This document shows, piece after piece, positions 18,322-25,643 of a stretch of 64,000 nucleotides of DNA. The position numbers were made by a program, and so were the translations under genes. The stretch spans positions 1,054,001 through 1,118,000 of the forward strand of contig NZ_AP025032.1 in NCBI RefSeq assembly GCF_019973775.1, read 5' to 3'. How positions within the stretch are numbered: the first letter of the stretch is position 1; each line of letters starts with the position of its first letter. The notes below the pieces were generated by a model. That model did not search any database and was not told where the DNA came from. It saw nothing but the letters and a program-made list of their open reading frames with translations. The stretch is from Aureimonas sp. SA4125. GTDB taxonomy: Bacteria; Pseudomonadota; Alphaproteobacteria; Rhizobiales; Rhizobiaceae.

Positions 18322-18733
18322 TAAAGAACGATCTGGCGACGCGGGAAGAATGCAAGCGGCTGACGCCTATCAGAAATGCACTCGCACTATTTGCTATCGA
18401 GTGCATGCATATGACCACGATTGCGCTTGAAGATGGATGGTCCGCTCAGTTACGAGGCGGCATAGAGCATGATGGCATGCTCACCGTCAGAGCTTCTGCG
18501 CCAGTGGTAGATACATCTTCTGGAAAATCCATAATATTTGACTACCAAATAATGACTACTGCAATGCGTGCGGAGCAGTGGGCACCTGAAATATCCTCAA
18601 GTGACTGGGATTTTCCTATCGAGTTTATTGATGGCCCCAAACTGGCCCGCCTGTAGTTGAAAGTAAAATCTCCATATGCTCGGCCGCTCTAATCGCCGCC
18701 GACGACAGGTCTTGGCTTGAGCGTGGAAGCGAG

Positions 18734-18838
18734 ATGGATGCGACAATCGAAGAGGCACTGACGATCAGTGGCGGCGATCCTCGGGCTGCCAACAAGACCC
18801 TGCTGGTGTTGACCGAGTTCTTGGAAGCAGAAAGCTGA
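18734..18838 (+). CDS. Short hypothetical ORF, possibly the 3' remnant of a larger gene
   Basis: A 34-residue frame, MDATIEEALTISGGDPRAA followed by NKTLLVLTEFLEAES. The frame is open for a further 34 codons upstream (with AALIAADDRSWLERGSE) but has no good start there. The SGGDPRxA and LLVxxxFLEAE pattern is like short helical proteins seen in rhizobial accessory regions. It ends 9 bases before the ATG of the peptide gene split by IS66, so the two were probably one operon. Function is unknown. Confidence 0.4.
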   Translation: MDATIEEALTISGGDPRAANKTLLVLTEFLEAES

Positions 18839-18906
18839 GGGGAAGGCATGAAGCTAACGGGCATTTGGAAATGGATGGCAGTCGTCGCTCTCCTGGCGAT
18901 CTTCGG

Positions 18907-20272
18907 GTAATTACCCACCCCCTTGTCACGGGCCGAATTCCCTGAATCCATGGACGGATGGATCGCGGTGATTTGCAGCGTCTGACGAAGGAAGAGTTGA
19001 TCGATCTGGTGCTGAAGATTCAGCGTCCGGAGAAGACGTCACGCACATCCTCGAAGCCTCCGTCTAGTGACCGCAAGGAGCGCCGTGAGCAGGCAAGACC
19101 TGGCGGCGCCAAGCCCGGTCACGAAGGCCACAGCCGAGCGATGGGTGAGGATTTCGATCGGCTCGTCGATCACCGTCCCGAGCAATGCTCCTGCTGCCAG
19201 GCAGCCCTGGCCGATAGCCTTCCCGCGGAGATCGGCGGCACGTACGAGACGGTCGATCTGCCGGAGATCAAGCCGTTCGTGACGCGTCATCGCCGGCTTT
19301 CGGTTTGTTGTCCTTCCTGCGGCACGCTTGTCTCAGCGGGATTGCCCGATGCGGCAAGGGGGACGCCGTTCGGGCCGCGGCTGCATGCGGTGGCGACCTA
19401 TCTTAAGACCTTCCAGGCCCTGTCCTATGAACGGCTTCAGAAAGCTCTGGCCGATCTCTTCGGCTTGCAGATCAGCCAGGGCGGGCTGATGAACATGCTG
19501 CGCCGGGCGCAGGGCACCTTCGTCGCCGACCGCGATCTCGCCATTGCCGCCCTGCGCCGCTCCAAGGTGGTGGCCTCGGACGAGACCGGCGTTCGCATCG
19601 AAGGCAGCAACGCCTTCCAATGGGTGTTTCGCTGCGATGACGCAGTCGTCCATCGTGCCGCTCCGACCCGTGGTGCCATCGTGGTCAGGACCCTGATGGA
19701 CGGGCACCGGCCAAAGGTCTGGTGTTCCGATCGCTACTCTGCCCAGCAGGGACATGCCGACGCCCATCAGACCTGTCTGGCTCATCTGGCCCGCGACGTC
19801 GCCTACGCCGAACAGGCGGGCGAGGATCTGCTGCCGTCGCGGCTGCGGATCTGGCTGTCCAAGGCTTTCGCTTTGGCCAGCGGCATCACGACCTTCGCCG
19901 CATCGACCATCGTCGCCAAGCGCCGTGCACTGGAGCGAAGTCTTTCCGAGATCCTCGCCGCACCGACCTCCTGCCCTTTCGCTCGAGTGGTCCAGCACAA
20001 GTTCAGGCGAGCGCGCGACCAGCTCCTGACCTTCACTCTCTGGACCGGGATGGTCGAGGCCACCAACAACGGCTGCGAGCGCGCCCTGCGACCGGCCGTG
20101 ATCCAGCGCAAGGTCACCAACGGCTATCGATCCATGTGGGCCGCCGAAGGCGAAGCTGACATCCGAACCGTCGTCGATACCGCCCGGCTGCGCCAAGGGG
20201 GCAACGTCTTCAACACAATTCTCGAGACGGTAGGCGCCTGACATTCTACGGAATGCGGGGGTGGGTAATTAC
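18907..20272 (+). mobile_element. IS66-family insertion sequence, 1366 bp, complete (single-ORF type)
   Basis: Both ends carry the inverted repeat GTAATTACCCACCCCC, which starts with the GTAA typical of IS66. The 8-bp target duplication ATCTTCGG is directly outside (18899-18906 and 20273-20280). Only the TnpC-type transposase is encoded, without tnpA and tnpB, as in the ISBst12-like subgroup. The perfect ends and duplication suggest a recent, possibly active insertion. Confidence 0.93.
18958..20241 (+). CDS. IS66-family (TnpC-type) transposase
   Basis: An intact 427-residue transposase. The N-terminus has the family's TSRTSSKPPSSDRKERRE segment, followed by a zinc-finger-like CSCC/CCPSC pair (about residues 80-120). 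The DDE core shows VVASDETGVRIEG near 208, VWCSDRYSAQQGHADAHQ near 260 and EATNNGCERALRP near 365, which holds the catalytic Glu. No internal stop is seen. The length is shorter than the classical 510-540-residue TnpC but fits the single-ORF subgroup. Confidence 0.93.
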   Translation: MDRGDLQRLTKEELIDLVLKIQRPEKTSRTSSKPPSSDRKERREQARPGGAKPGHEGHSRAMGEDFDRLVDHRPEQCSCCQAALADSLPAEIGGTYETVDLPEIKPFVTRHRRLSVCCPSCGTLVSAGLPDAARGTPFGPRLHAVATYLKTFQALSYERLQKALADLFGLQISQGGLMNMLRRAQGTFVADRDLAIAALRRSKVVASDETGVRIEGSNAFQWVFRCDDAVVHRAAPTRGAIVVRTLMDGHRPKVWCSDRYSAQQGHADAHQTCLAHLARDVAYAEQAGEDLLPSRLRIWLSKAFALASGITTFAASTIVAKRRALERSLSEILAAPTSCPFARVVQHKFRRARDQLLTFTLWTGMVEATNNGCERALRPAVIQRKVTNGYRSMWAAEGEADIRTVVDTARLRQGGNVFNTILETVGA

Positions 20273-20333
20273 ATCTTCGGCCCATACATTCTTCAGCAGT
20301 TGGACTTCAACGGCCTCGGCGGCGCGATCTGAA

Positions 20334-20495
20334 GTGGATCGCATCGCCCGGCAGATTATTCGCACACCGGCGAAGACCCTTGTAGGGATGCTGGTCGAGC
20401 TTCGCGTCAACACCGCAACGGCGGTGAAAGCCGATCACATGATCGACGTTCTCGCGAAGGATCTCAGGGCGATGAGACGGAGGGGTATCGCATGA
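20334..20495 (+). CDS. Short hypothetical protein downstream of the IS66-split peptide
   Basis: A 53-residue frame starting at GTG one base after the stop of the split peptide, with RIARQIIRTPAKTLVGMLVELRV at the N-terminus (in parts: RIARQIIRTPAKT, LVGMLVELRV). It is basic and helical and ends MRRRGIA. The frame is open further upstream across the IS66 boundary, but that part belongs to the element. The close spacing suggests it was the next gene of the same small operon. No family was recognised. Confidence 0.4.
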   Translation: MDRIARQIIRTPAKTLVGMLVELRVNTATAVKADHMIDVLAKDLRAMRRRGIA

Positions 20496-20831
20496 GCGTT
20501 CCCCACTCCTGCCGCGGGTCGGACTGCTCCCCATCAAACCCGCCAAGGCTCGTCTGACGGTCGGGCTTCGGCGCCAAGCGCCTTGAAACGCGTTACGTTG
20601 ACAAGCCTATTTGGCTGGTCCACCTTCCCTTATGTAAGGCGATCACAATTGCCGTTCAATCATCATATCAAGCAAATCAAAACCAATAAAGGAGTACAAT
20701 TGTGGCATTCTACGGTAACGATGACCCCAACAATCTTTTTAATCTTGCAGATTTCACAGTCTATAGTGGAAACGGTGATGATGCAATTGGAAGAAATAAT
20801 GGAAATTTAGAAGCATACGGAGGAAATGGAA

Positions 20832-22414
20832 TTGCTTATCCCCTTTGCTCAGGTGACCACCAGATATAGCTGAAGCCTAGGCTAGCCGATGGCGGGGCCG
20901 GAGGCCTCCGCGGAAGGGAATCGATCGAGCTGCTGGAGTAGGAGAGACCATCGGCGACGGCGCGTCGCGCACAGATCCGCTTCCCGGCCTGCGGTCCACA
21001 GAAACTGCTCGGATTCATGTCGCTGGATGTCGGAACCCGAGCCCGTGCCTCGGTCAGTGGGCCGCGACTTTCGGCTCAGGCACCACTTTTGGATAGCGCG
21101 CCTCGATCGCGGCCACTGTTGGCCGGGCGACATATCGATAACGGCCGGACAGGCGCGCATCACCCTCCCGGCGCAGGGCAAGGGCTGGCCGTTTCGGTTG
21201 GCGACGCTCGTATCGCTTATCGGTCTCGGTGCGGATCTGCGCGAGTGCCTCGATGATGGGGATGCGCATTTCGCGTGCCAGTTCCCTCGCCATCTTCATC
21301 CGAAGGGGAGAGGTCATCTTGAAGATCTGGGCTTGATGCTGCCTTCGCCATTCCGAGGTATCGCCCACGATGTCCCGGTAGGTGGTGCGTGGCAGCGCCT
21401 GGCCGATACCGAGGATGCGCTCCATCGTGGTCTGGAACGAGCGACGTCGGTTCCAGCGGAATACGAACTCGTTGAGGTAAGCGTCGACGTGCTTCTCCCG
21501 GAAGCCGTGGAACGTGCCCAGCGACCAGCGTTTCAAATTGGAGAAGGCGCGGTGGATGCGCTCCATGGCGATATGGCCAGGCGGTGCATTGTCCTTGCTC
21601 AGGTTTTTCAAGATATGCCCGCGATCCGGAATGCCGACGTAGGAACTGCTTCCGTCGGTGACCATCGTGCATCCCTTCGCCGTGTTCGCCAGCACGAAGG
21701 GAACCATGAACTCGCGCCGGTCCTCGGCGATCTTGGCGAGCCGCAGCCGTCCGGACTTCCTGCCATCGCGATGCTCGACCGCACCGATGACGAAGACCTT
21801 GCCGACCGTGCTTTTTCCCTGCCCGCCGTCCGGGCTCTCCGTCCTCTTGCGATGGGGAAAGCTCGTTTCGTCGATCTCGACCTTGCCCTCGAGCGGCGAC
21901 CGACCGGGGTCGACCATTGCGCGTCGGAGCTTATGGAGCAGTAGCCAGGCGGTCTTGTACGACCCGACCCCGATCTTGGGCTGGAGCTGGAGGGCGGAGA
22001 TCGAGTTGGAGTGGGTTGCCACGAGGTAGGCCGCGATGAACCATGTGCGCAGCGGCAGGTGCGTGCCGTGCATCACCGTCTTGGCGATTACCGAAGTCTG
22101 CTTGCGACAGCCGGGGTTCTCGCCCTTTCCTGAGCATTGGAAGACCCAGGGGCGGGATTCCAACTTCCATCCCTTCTGCGAGGCACAATGCGGGCACCGG
22201 AACCCGTTCGGCCAACGCTTTCGGGCAAGGTGGTCGGCGCAAGCGTAGTCGTCTGGGAACGTGGCCATAAACCGCTCGAGCGACGGCGGCTTGTCTTTCT
22301 TCCAGCGCGTGGGGAACAGGGCCTCGGACATCCAGACGAGATAGGGGACAGGGCCCCCGCCGTCACGCGGCTTCGCTAGGTATGGTTACCGCCTGAGCGA
22401 AGGGGATAAGCAAT
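20832..22414 (-). mobile_element. IS1595-family insertion sequence, 1583 bp, complete
   Basis: Inverted ends share TTGCTTATCCCCTT and then GCTCAGG (inward), with one mismatch between them. The 8-bp duplication AAATGGAA flanks both sides (20824-20831 and 22415-22422). One base at the left tip is ambiguous because the duplication also ends in A. The interior holds an intact transposase and about 220 bases of non-coding sequence on its 3' side. Confidence 0.88.
21054..22331 (-). CDS. IS1595-family transposase
   Basis: An intact 425-residue transposase. The N-terminal zinc ribbon contains CPHCAS near residue 47 and paired cysteines in QCSGKGENPGCRKQ near 65. The catalytic core shows VEIDETSFPHRK near 150, MVTDGSSSYVG near 225, and the closing HRAFSNLKRW...YLNEFVFRWNRR pattern near 260-295 that defines the ISXO2-like domain. 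The C-terminal 100 residues are an unusually long basic tail. No internal stop is present. Confidence 0.92.
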   Translation of the reverse strand: MSEALFPTRWKKDKPPSLERFMATFPDDYACADHLARKRWPNGFRCPHCASQKGWKLESRPWVFQCSGKGENPGCRKQTSVIAKTVMHGTHLPLRTWFIAAYLVATHSNSISALQLQPKIGVGSYKTAWLLLHKLRRAMVDPGRSPLEGKVEIDETSFPHRKRTESPDGGQGKSTVGKVFVIGAVEHRDGRKSGRLRLAKIAEDRREFMVPFVLANTAKGCTMVTDGSSSYVGIPDRGHILKNLSKDNAPPGHIAMERIHRAFSNLKRWSLGTFHGFREKHVDAYLNEFVFRWNRRRSFQTTMERILGIGQALPRTTYRDIVGDTSEWRRQHQAQIFKMTSPLRMKMARELAREMRIPIIEALAQIRTETDKRYERRQPKRPALALRREGDARLSGRYRYVARPTVAAIEARYPKVVPEPKVAAH

Positions 22415-22454
22415 AAATGGAAATGATACTCTATTTCTTTACAACAATTTTTAT

Positions 22455-23468
22455 ATGGATGCCTGGGGAGGCAATGGCAACGATTGGATTTTCGTATCAG
22501 GAAGCTCGGCTTCTAACTTTTTATATGGAGAACAAGGCAACGATGTTATTTCTGGAGGGGCCGGATCTGACTACATTGAGGGTGGGCAAGGTTCAGACTC
22601 ACTAGATGGTGGCGGTGGTAATGACACCATTTACGGTGGCGATGGCAATGACACTAACAGCGTCACCATCAACGCTGGAGGTTTTTATCTTACCTCATCG
22701 ACCGGCGGTCTGCGCGGTGGTGCTGGCGACGACTATCTCGATGGCGGGCGTGGCAACGACCTCTTGGACGGCGGGGCCGACAACGACGTTCTCCTTGGCG
22801 GCGAGGGCGACGACTCGATTTTTGGTGGCTCAGGAAACGATTTCGCCGATGGTGGCCGCGGCAACGACTACTTCGTCCTCGGCGCCGGCAATGATGCGGC
22901 AACGGGTGGCGAGGGCAATGACCAGATATCCGGCAACGAAGGGAACGACACCATCAAGGCTGGAGATGGCAATGACGCCGTCACGGGCGGGCTGAACAAC
23001 GACGTTCTCTCCGGCGAGGAAGGCAACGACACCATCTATGGCGACGACGGCAATCCCGGCGTCGGCGGGAACGACGCGATCGACGGAGGCCATGGCGACG
23101 ACGTCCTTCTCGGCAATGGTGGCGACGATGTCATGTACGGGGGTACGGGCAACGACTATCTCCAGGGTGACGACGGCAGCGATACGCTGAAGGCCGAATC
23201 CGGCTACGACTACATGATGGGCGGCGCCGGTGCCGACTCCTTCCTCTTCGACACGACCGGGTTCCAACAGGACGCCATCTACGACTTCACGAATGGCGTC
23301 GATCGCCTGGTCATCTCGCGCGGTGTCTTTGCGACCTTTGCCGATGTTCAGGCCGGGACAAGCCAGCAGGGTGCGAACACCTTCATCAATGCTGGCAACG
23401 GCGATATCATCGTGCTCGCCAACTTCAGCGCAGCCAATATCGATGCGTCCGACTTCATTCTGTTCTAG
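22455..23468 (+). CDS. C-terminal RTX fragment, possibly still translated
   Basis: The part of the split RTX gene lying after the IS1595 element is open for 337 codons from an ATG at 22455 (MDAWGGNGNDWIFVSG). It keeps nearly all GGxGxDxx repeats and the C-terminal region that type I exporters recognise, so secretion of a shortened protein is conceivable if it is transcribed from within the element. There is no good ribosome-binding site before this ATG. I regard it as a fragment rather than a native gene. Confidence 0.6.
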   Translation: MDAWGGNGNDWIFVSGSSASNFLYGEQGNDVISGGAGSDYIEGGQGSDSLDGGGGNDTIYGGDGNDTNSVTINAGGFYLTSSTGGLRGGAGDDYLDGGRGNDLLDGGADNDVLLGGEGDDSIFGGSGNDFADGGRGNDYFVLGAGNDAATGGEGNDQISGNEGNDTIKAGDGNDAVTGGLNNDVLSGEEGNDTIYGDDGNPGVGGNDAIDGGHGDDVLLGNGGDDVMYGGTGNDYLQGDDGSDTLKAESGYDYMMGGAGADSFLFDTTGFQQDAIYDFTNGVDRLVISRGVFATFADVQAGTSQQGANTFINAGNGDIIVLANFSAANIDASDFILF

Positions 23469-23519
23469 ACGAAGAGCACAACTTAAGTGCATCGGGGTGA
23501 AAATAGATTTCGCACATTA

Positions 23520-23556
23520 AAGGCATCGGGCGAAATATATTTTCGCCCGATGCCTT
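23520..23556. terminator. Strong hairpin terminator after the RTX gene
   Basis: A perfect 16-bp stem (AAGGCATCGGGCGAAA and its complement) with a 5-base loop, 51 bases after the RTX stop. The stem ends in A/T runs on both sides, which would allow termination in either direction. Confidence 0.85.
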
Positions 23557-23601
23557 GCCGCTTATAGATATGATGTATTTAGTCGTCCGTGAACGATCTC
23601 T

Positions 23602-25160
23602 GACTGTTTGATCCCCCCACGGTTTTTCGTATTCGGCAAGTATCCGATTTTGCAAGAAAGCTGGGGTTTGAGCCTGGATTTCTTGCGATTTCGGATTCCC
23701 TTTTTCGGCGGTTCATGGTCCGATTCTCCAGGCGATCAGCGGAGGCAGGGACGATGTCCAAACCGCGGGATGGGCGTCATCGGGACCTGTTCCTGCCGGC
23801 GCTGTGCGAGATCATCGACATGGGGCACCCGCTGGTGCGGCTTGCCCAGGAGATCGACTGGTCCTTTGTCGAGAGGCGCTTTGGCGCGGTGCATCATGCC
23901 GGCGTCGGCCAGCCGCCGCTGCCGGTCCGGCTGATGGCAGGGCTTTTGATCCTCAAGCACATGCACTCTTTGTCCGACGAGGCGCTGTGCGCGCGCTGGG
24001 TGGAAAACCCGTACTTCCAGTTCTTCTGCGGCGAGGAGACCTTCCGCCACAGGCTGAGCTTTGATCGCTCGTCGCTGACGCACTGGCGTCAGCGGCTCGG
24101 CGAGGAGCGGCTTTCGGCACTCTTGCAGGAGAGCCTGTCGGTCGCCCACCGCAGCGGGGCGATCGAGGGCAAGGATCTCGAGCGCGTCGTCGTCGACACG
24201 ACCGTGCAGGAAAAGGCGATCGCCCATCCGACCGATGCCAGGCTGCTGCACCGGGCGATCGTCAAGCTGGGGGCGCTGGCCCGAAAGAACGGCCTTGCCC
24301 TGCGCCAGAGCTATGTCCGGCTTGCCAAGCGGGCGGCGATCATGGTCGGGCGCTATCGTCATGCCAAGCAGTTCAAGCGGGCCAACCGGCAGCTCAAATT
24401 CCTGCGCACACGGCTCGGCCGCCTGATGCGCGACATCCGCCGCAAAACCGCCGGAAACGCCGGCCTGGAAGAGCGCTTCGCCGGGCTCTTGTCGCTGTCG
24501 ATGCGGCTCCTGCACCAGAAGCACCGCCAGCGCGGGCCGAAGGTCTATTCGCTGCATGCGCCCGAGGTCGAATGCATCGGCAAGGGCAAGGCGCACAAGC
24601 CCTACGAGTTCGGCTGCAAGGTCTCCGTCGCCACCCCGGCCACCAAGCCCAGGGGCGGCCAGTTCGTCCTCCATGCCAAGGCCCTGCACGGCAATCCGTT
24701 CGACGGCCACACCCTCGGCCCTGTCGTCGCCGAGATGGAGAGCATCACCGGCGTCGAGGTCAAGCGCATCCATGTCGACCGCGGCTATCGCGGCCACAAT
24801 CACCCCAACCGCCTGCGCATCTTCGTCACCGGCCAGGTCCGCCACACCACAAGGGCGATCAAGCGCGAGATGCAGCGCCGCGCCGCCGTCGAGCCCGTCA
24901 TCGGCCATCTCAAGGCCGACCATCGAATGGACCGCAACCCCCTCAAAGGCACCGAAGGCGACCGGAGCAACGCCGTCCTCGCCGCCGCCGGCTACAACTT
25001 CCACCTTCTCCTGCGCTGGTTCGCAGCCATTTGGCGTGCCTTCATCCAGACGCTCTTCATCGGCCCCGCCATACCCGCCGCGGATAAAGAAAAACCCCGA
25101 TTGCGATTGCAAACGGGCATCGCCCACGATGATGCTCAGATGAATGGGTAGTCAAACTTC
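23602..25160 (+). mobile_element. IS5-family insertion sequence, limits approximate
   Basis: An intact IS5-type transposase is flanked by imperfect inverted sequences: GTTTGATCCCC near 23607 on the left and GTTTGACTACCC read inward from about 25160. A shared GGTTTTTC lies just inside both. No convincing target duplication was found, so the ends may be off by tens of bases. Confidence 0.55.
23754..25151 (+). CDS. IS5-family transposase
   Basis: About 465 residues from the ATG at 23754, which follows GGAGG; a GTG/ATG 39 bases upstream is possible. The N-terminal DUF772-like region has GVGQPPLPVRLMAGLLILKHM (split: GVGQPPLPVRLM, AGLLILKHM), with FFCGEETFRHR and FDRSSLTHWRQRLGEE. The DDE core has VVVDTTVQEKAI near 162, HVDRGYRGHN near 345 and the RRAAVEPVIGHLKADHRMDRN stretch near 390, which holds the catalytic Glu. 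No stop or frameshift is seen. It sits immediately after the RTX terminator. Confidence 0.9.
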   Translation: MSKPRDGRHRDLFLPALCEIIDMGHPLVRLAQEIDWSFVERRFGAVHHAGVGQPPLPVRLMAGLLILKHMHSLSDEALCARWVENPYFQFFCGEETFRHRLSFDRSSLTHWRQRLGEERLSALLQESLSVAHRSGAIEGKDLERVVVDTTVQEKAIAHPTDARLLHRAIVKLGALARKNGLALRQSYVRLAKRAAIMVGRYRHAKQFKRANRQLKFLRTRLGRLMRDIRRKTAGNAGLEERFAGLLSLSMRLLHQKHRQRGPKVYSLHAPEVECIGKGKAHKPYEFGCKVSVATPATKPRGGQFVLHAKALHGNPFDGHTLGPVVAEMESITGVEVKRIHVDRGYRGHNHPNRLRIFVTGQVRHTTRAIKREMQRRAAVEPVIGHLKADHRMDRNPLKGTEGDRSNAVLAAAGYNFHLLLRWFAAIWRAFIQTLFIGPAIPAADKEKPRLRLQTGIAHDDAQMNG

Positions 25161-25296
25161 ACGGGCGACCGCGTCCAAGCTGCGATTGAGGTCCCGGCTT
25201 GGACTCCTGACCGATACCGACATGACAGCGATCGAAACGGCGCTGAGGGTACAACTGGGGCTACGATCGTAGCGTCGAACTGATGGCAGCCGGTCG

Positions 25297-25632
25297 CTAC
25301 CGGTTCCTGCGTCGCTGAACTCGCTCCGAAATCAGAACATAGGCCCATGCAGCCGAGGCAATCGAGATCGGCAGGATAACGAAGGCAAACAGCTCGGTCG
25401 GTGTCATGGGACCAGTCCTCAGCAACCGTCTCGCACTCCAATGTAGTGCAATCGCCGCGCCAAGCCAAATCGATGTGCCGATGACGAGCGTTGAAAGGCC
25501 GACGCTACTGTTGCCCACATTGTAGAACGTGGCTGCAACAGGCGCGATGACGCCGACGGTCAGGCACGCGGTCGACGCCCGGTCGAATGCCTGAGCCGTC
25601 AGCTTCGTCTGCTCGTTGCGAACCAGCGTCAT
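25297..25632 (-). CDS. Small three-helix membrane protein, function unknown
   Basis: A 111-residue protein with three hydrophobic segments at about residues 22-44, 48-66 and 80-101, separated by short loops, and a very basic end (SERVQRRRNR). It resembles the small rhizobial membrane proteins often mislabelled amino-acid transporters; no catalytic motif is visible. It lies 11 bases before prfC's stop side, in the same direction, so it is upstream of nothing obvious and may mark the island's right border. Codon use fits the chromosome less well than that of prfC. Confidence 0.55.
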   Translation of the reverse strand: MTLVRNEQTKLTAQAFDRASTACLTVGVIAPVAATFYNVGNSSVGLSTLVIGTSIWLGAAIALHWSARRLLRTGPMTPTELFAFVILPISIASAAWAYVLISERVQRRRNR

Positions 25633-25643
25633 TTACCCTCCGT

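Larger units (their letters stand above)
16405..18656 (+). pseudogene. Unknown gene split by IS256 and frameshifted
   Basis: Removing the IS256 element and one copy of its target duplication joins two open stretches: IFNDETLHRDFLTVLV on the left and KNDLATREECKRLTPIR on the right. The combined frame runs to the TAG at 18656, ending DGPKLARL. The left stretch is in the frame one base back from the 16405 ORF, so a single-base loss or similar lesion near 16870-16892 must also have occurred. The rebuilt protein would be near 290 residues with no recognised domain. The right part contains TPIRNALALFAIECMHM and WSAQLRGG. Two independent lesions mean it is dead in its original form. Confidence 0.7.
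18848..20332 (+). pseudogene. 36-aa single-span membrane peptide gene split by IS66
   Basis: The left part reads MKLTGIWKWMAVVALLAIFG after a strong GAGGGGAAGG ribosome-binding site. Removing the IS66 element and one copy of its 8-bp duplication restores the frame exactly, adding PYILQQLDFNGLGGAI and a TGA at 20330-20332. The product is one hydrophobic helix (about residues 9-24) with a basic N-terminus and a polar tail. In the present state the message stops one codon into the element. Function is unknown. Confidence 0.78.
20702..23468 (+). pseudogene. RTX calcium-binding protein gene split by IS1595
   Basis: The gene starts at GTG 20702 after AAAGGAG (VAFYGNDDPNNLFNLADF). Its frame runs to 20831, where an IS1595 element enters. 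Deleting the element and one duplication joins EAYGGNG to NDTLFLYNNF in frame and gives 391 codons. The protein carries many GGxGxDxxx nonapeptide repeats that bind calcium as a beta-roll (about residues 55-330), then a repeat-free C-terminal 60 residues ending in DASDFILF, the type I secretion signal region. No type I exporter genes lie nearby. The first 60-100 codons are AT-rich and the remainder is GC-rich. Confidence 0.85.

Noticed and set aside
20598..20640. TTGACA with TTATGT as an RTX promoter
   Set aside because: The spacing is about 26 bases, too long for a sigma-70 promoter.
22560..23230. Regular short repeats that might suggest a CRISPR array
   Set aside because: The repeat unit is about 27 bases in frame and encodes GGxGxD nonapeptides; there are no constant repeats or unique spacers of CRISPR form.
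23590..25165. Target duplication for the IS5-type element
   Set aside because: Short matches were tried at several possible ends, but no 3-9 bp direct repeat was convincing, so the element limits are given as approximate only.
25136..25468. Minus-strand ORF of 110 codons after the IS5 element
   Set aside because: It overlaps the small membrane protein gene in another frame, is Cys-rich and lacks a start signal; treated as a shadow.
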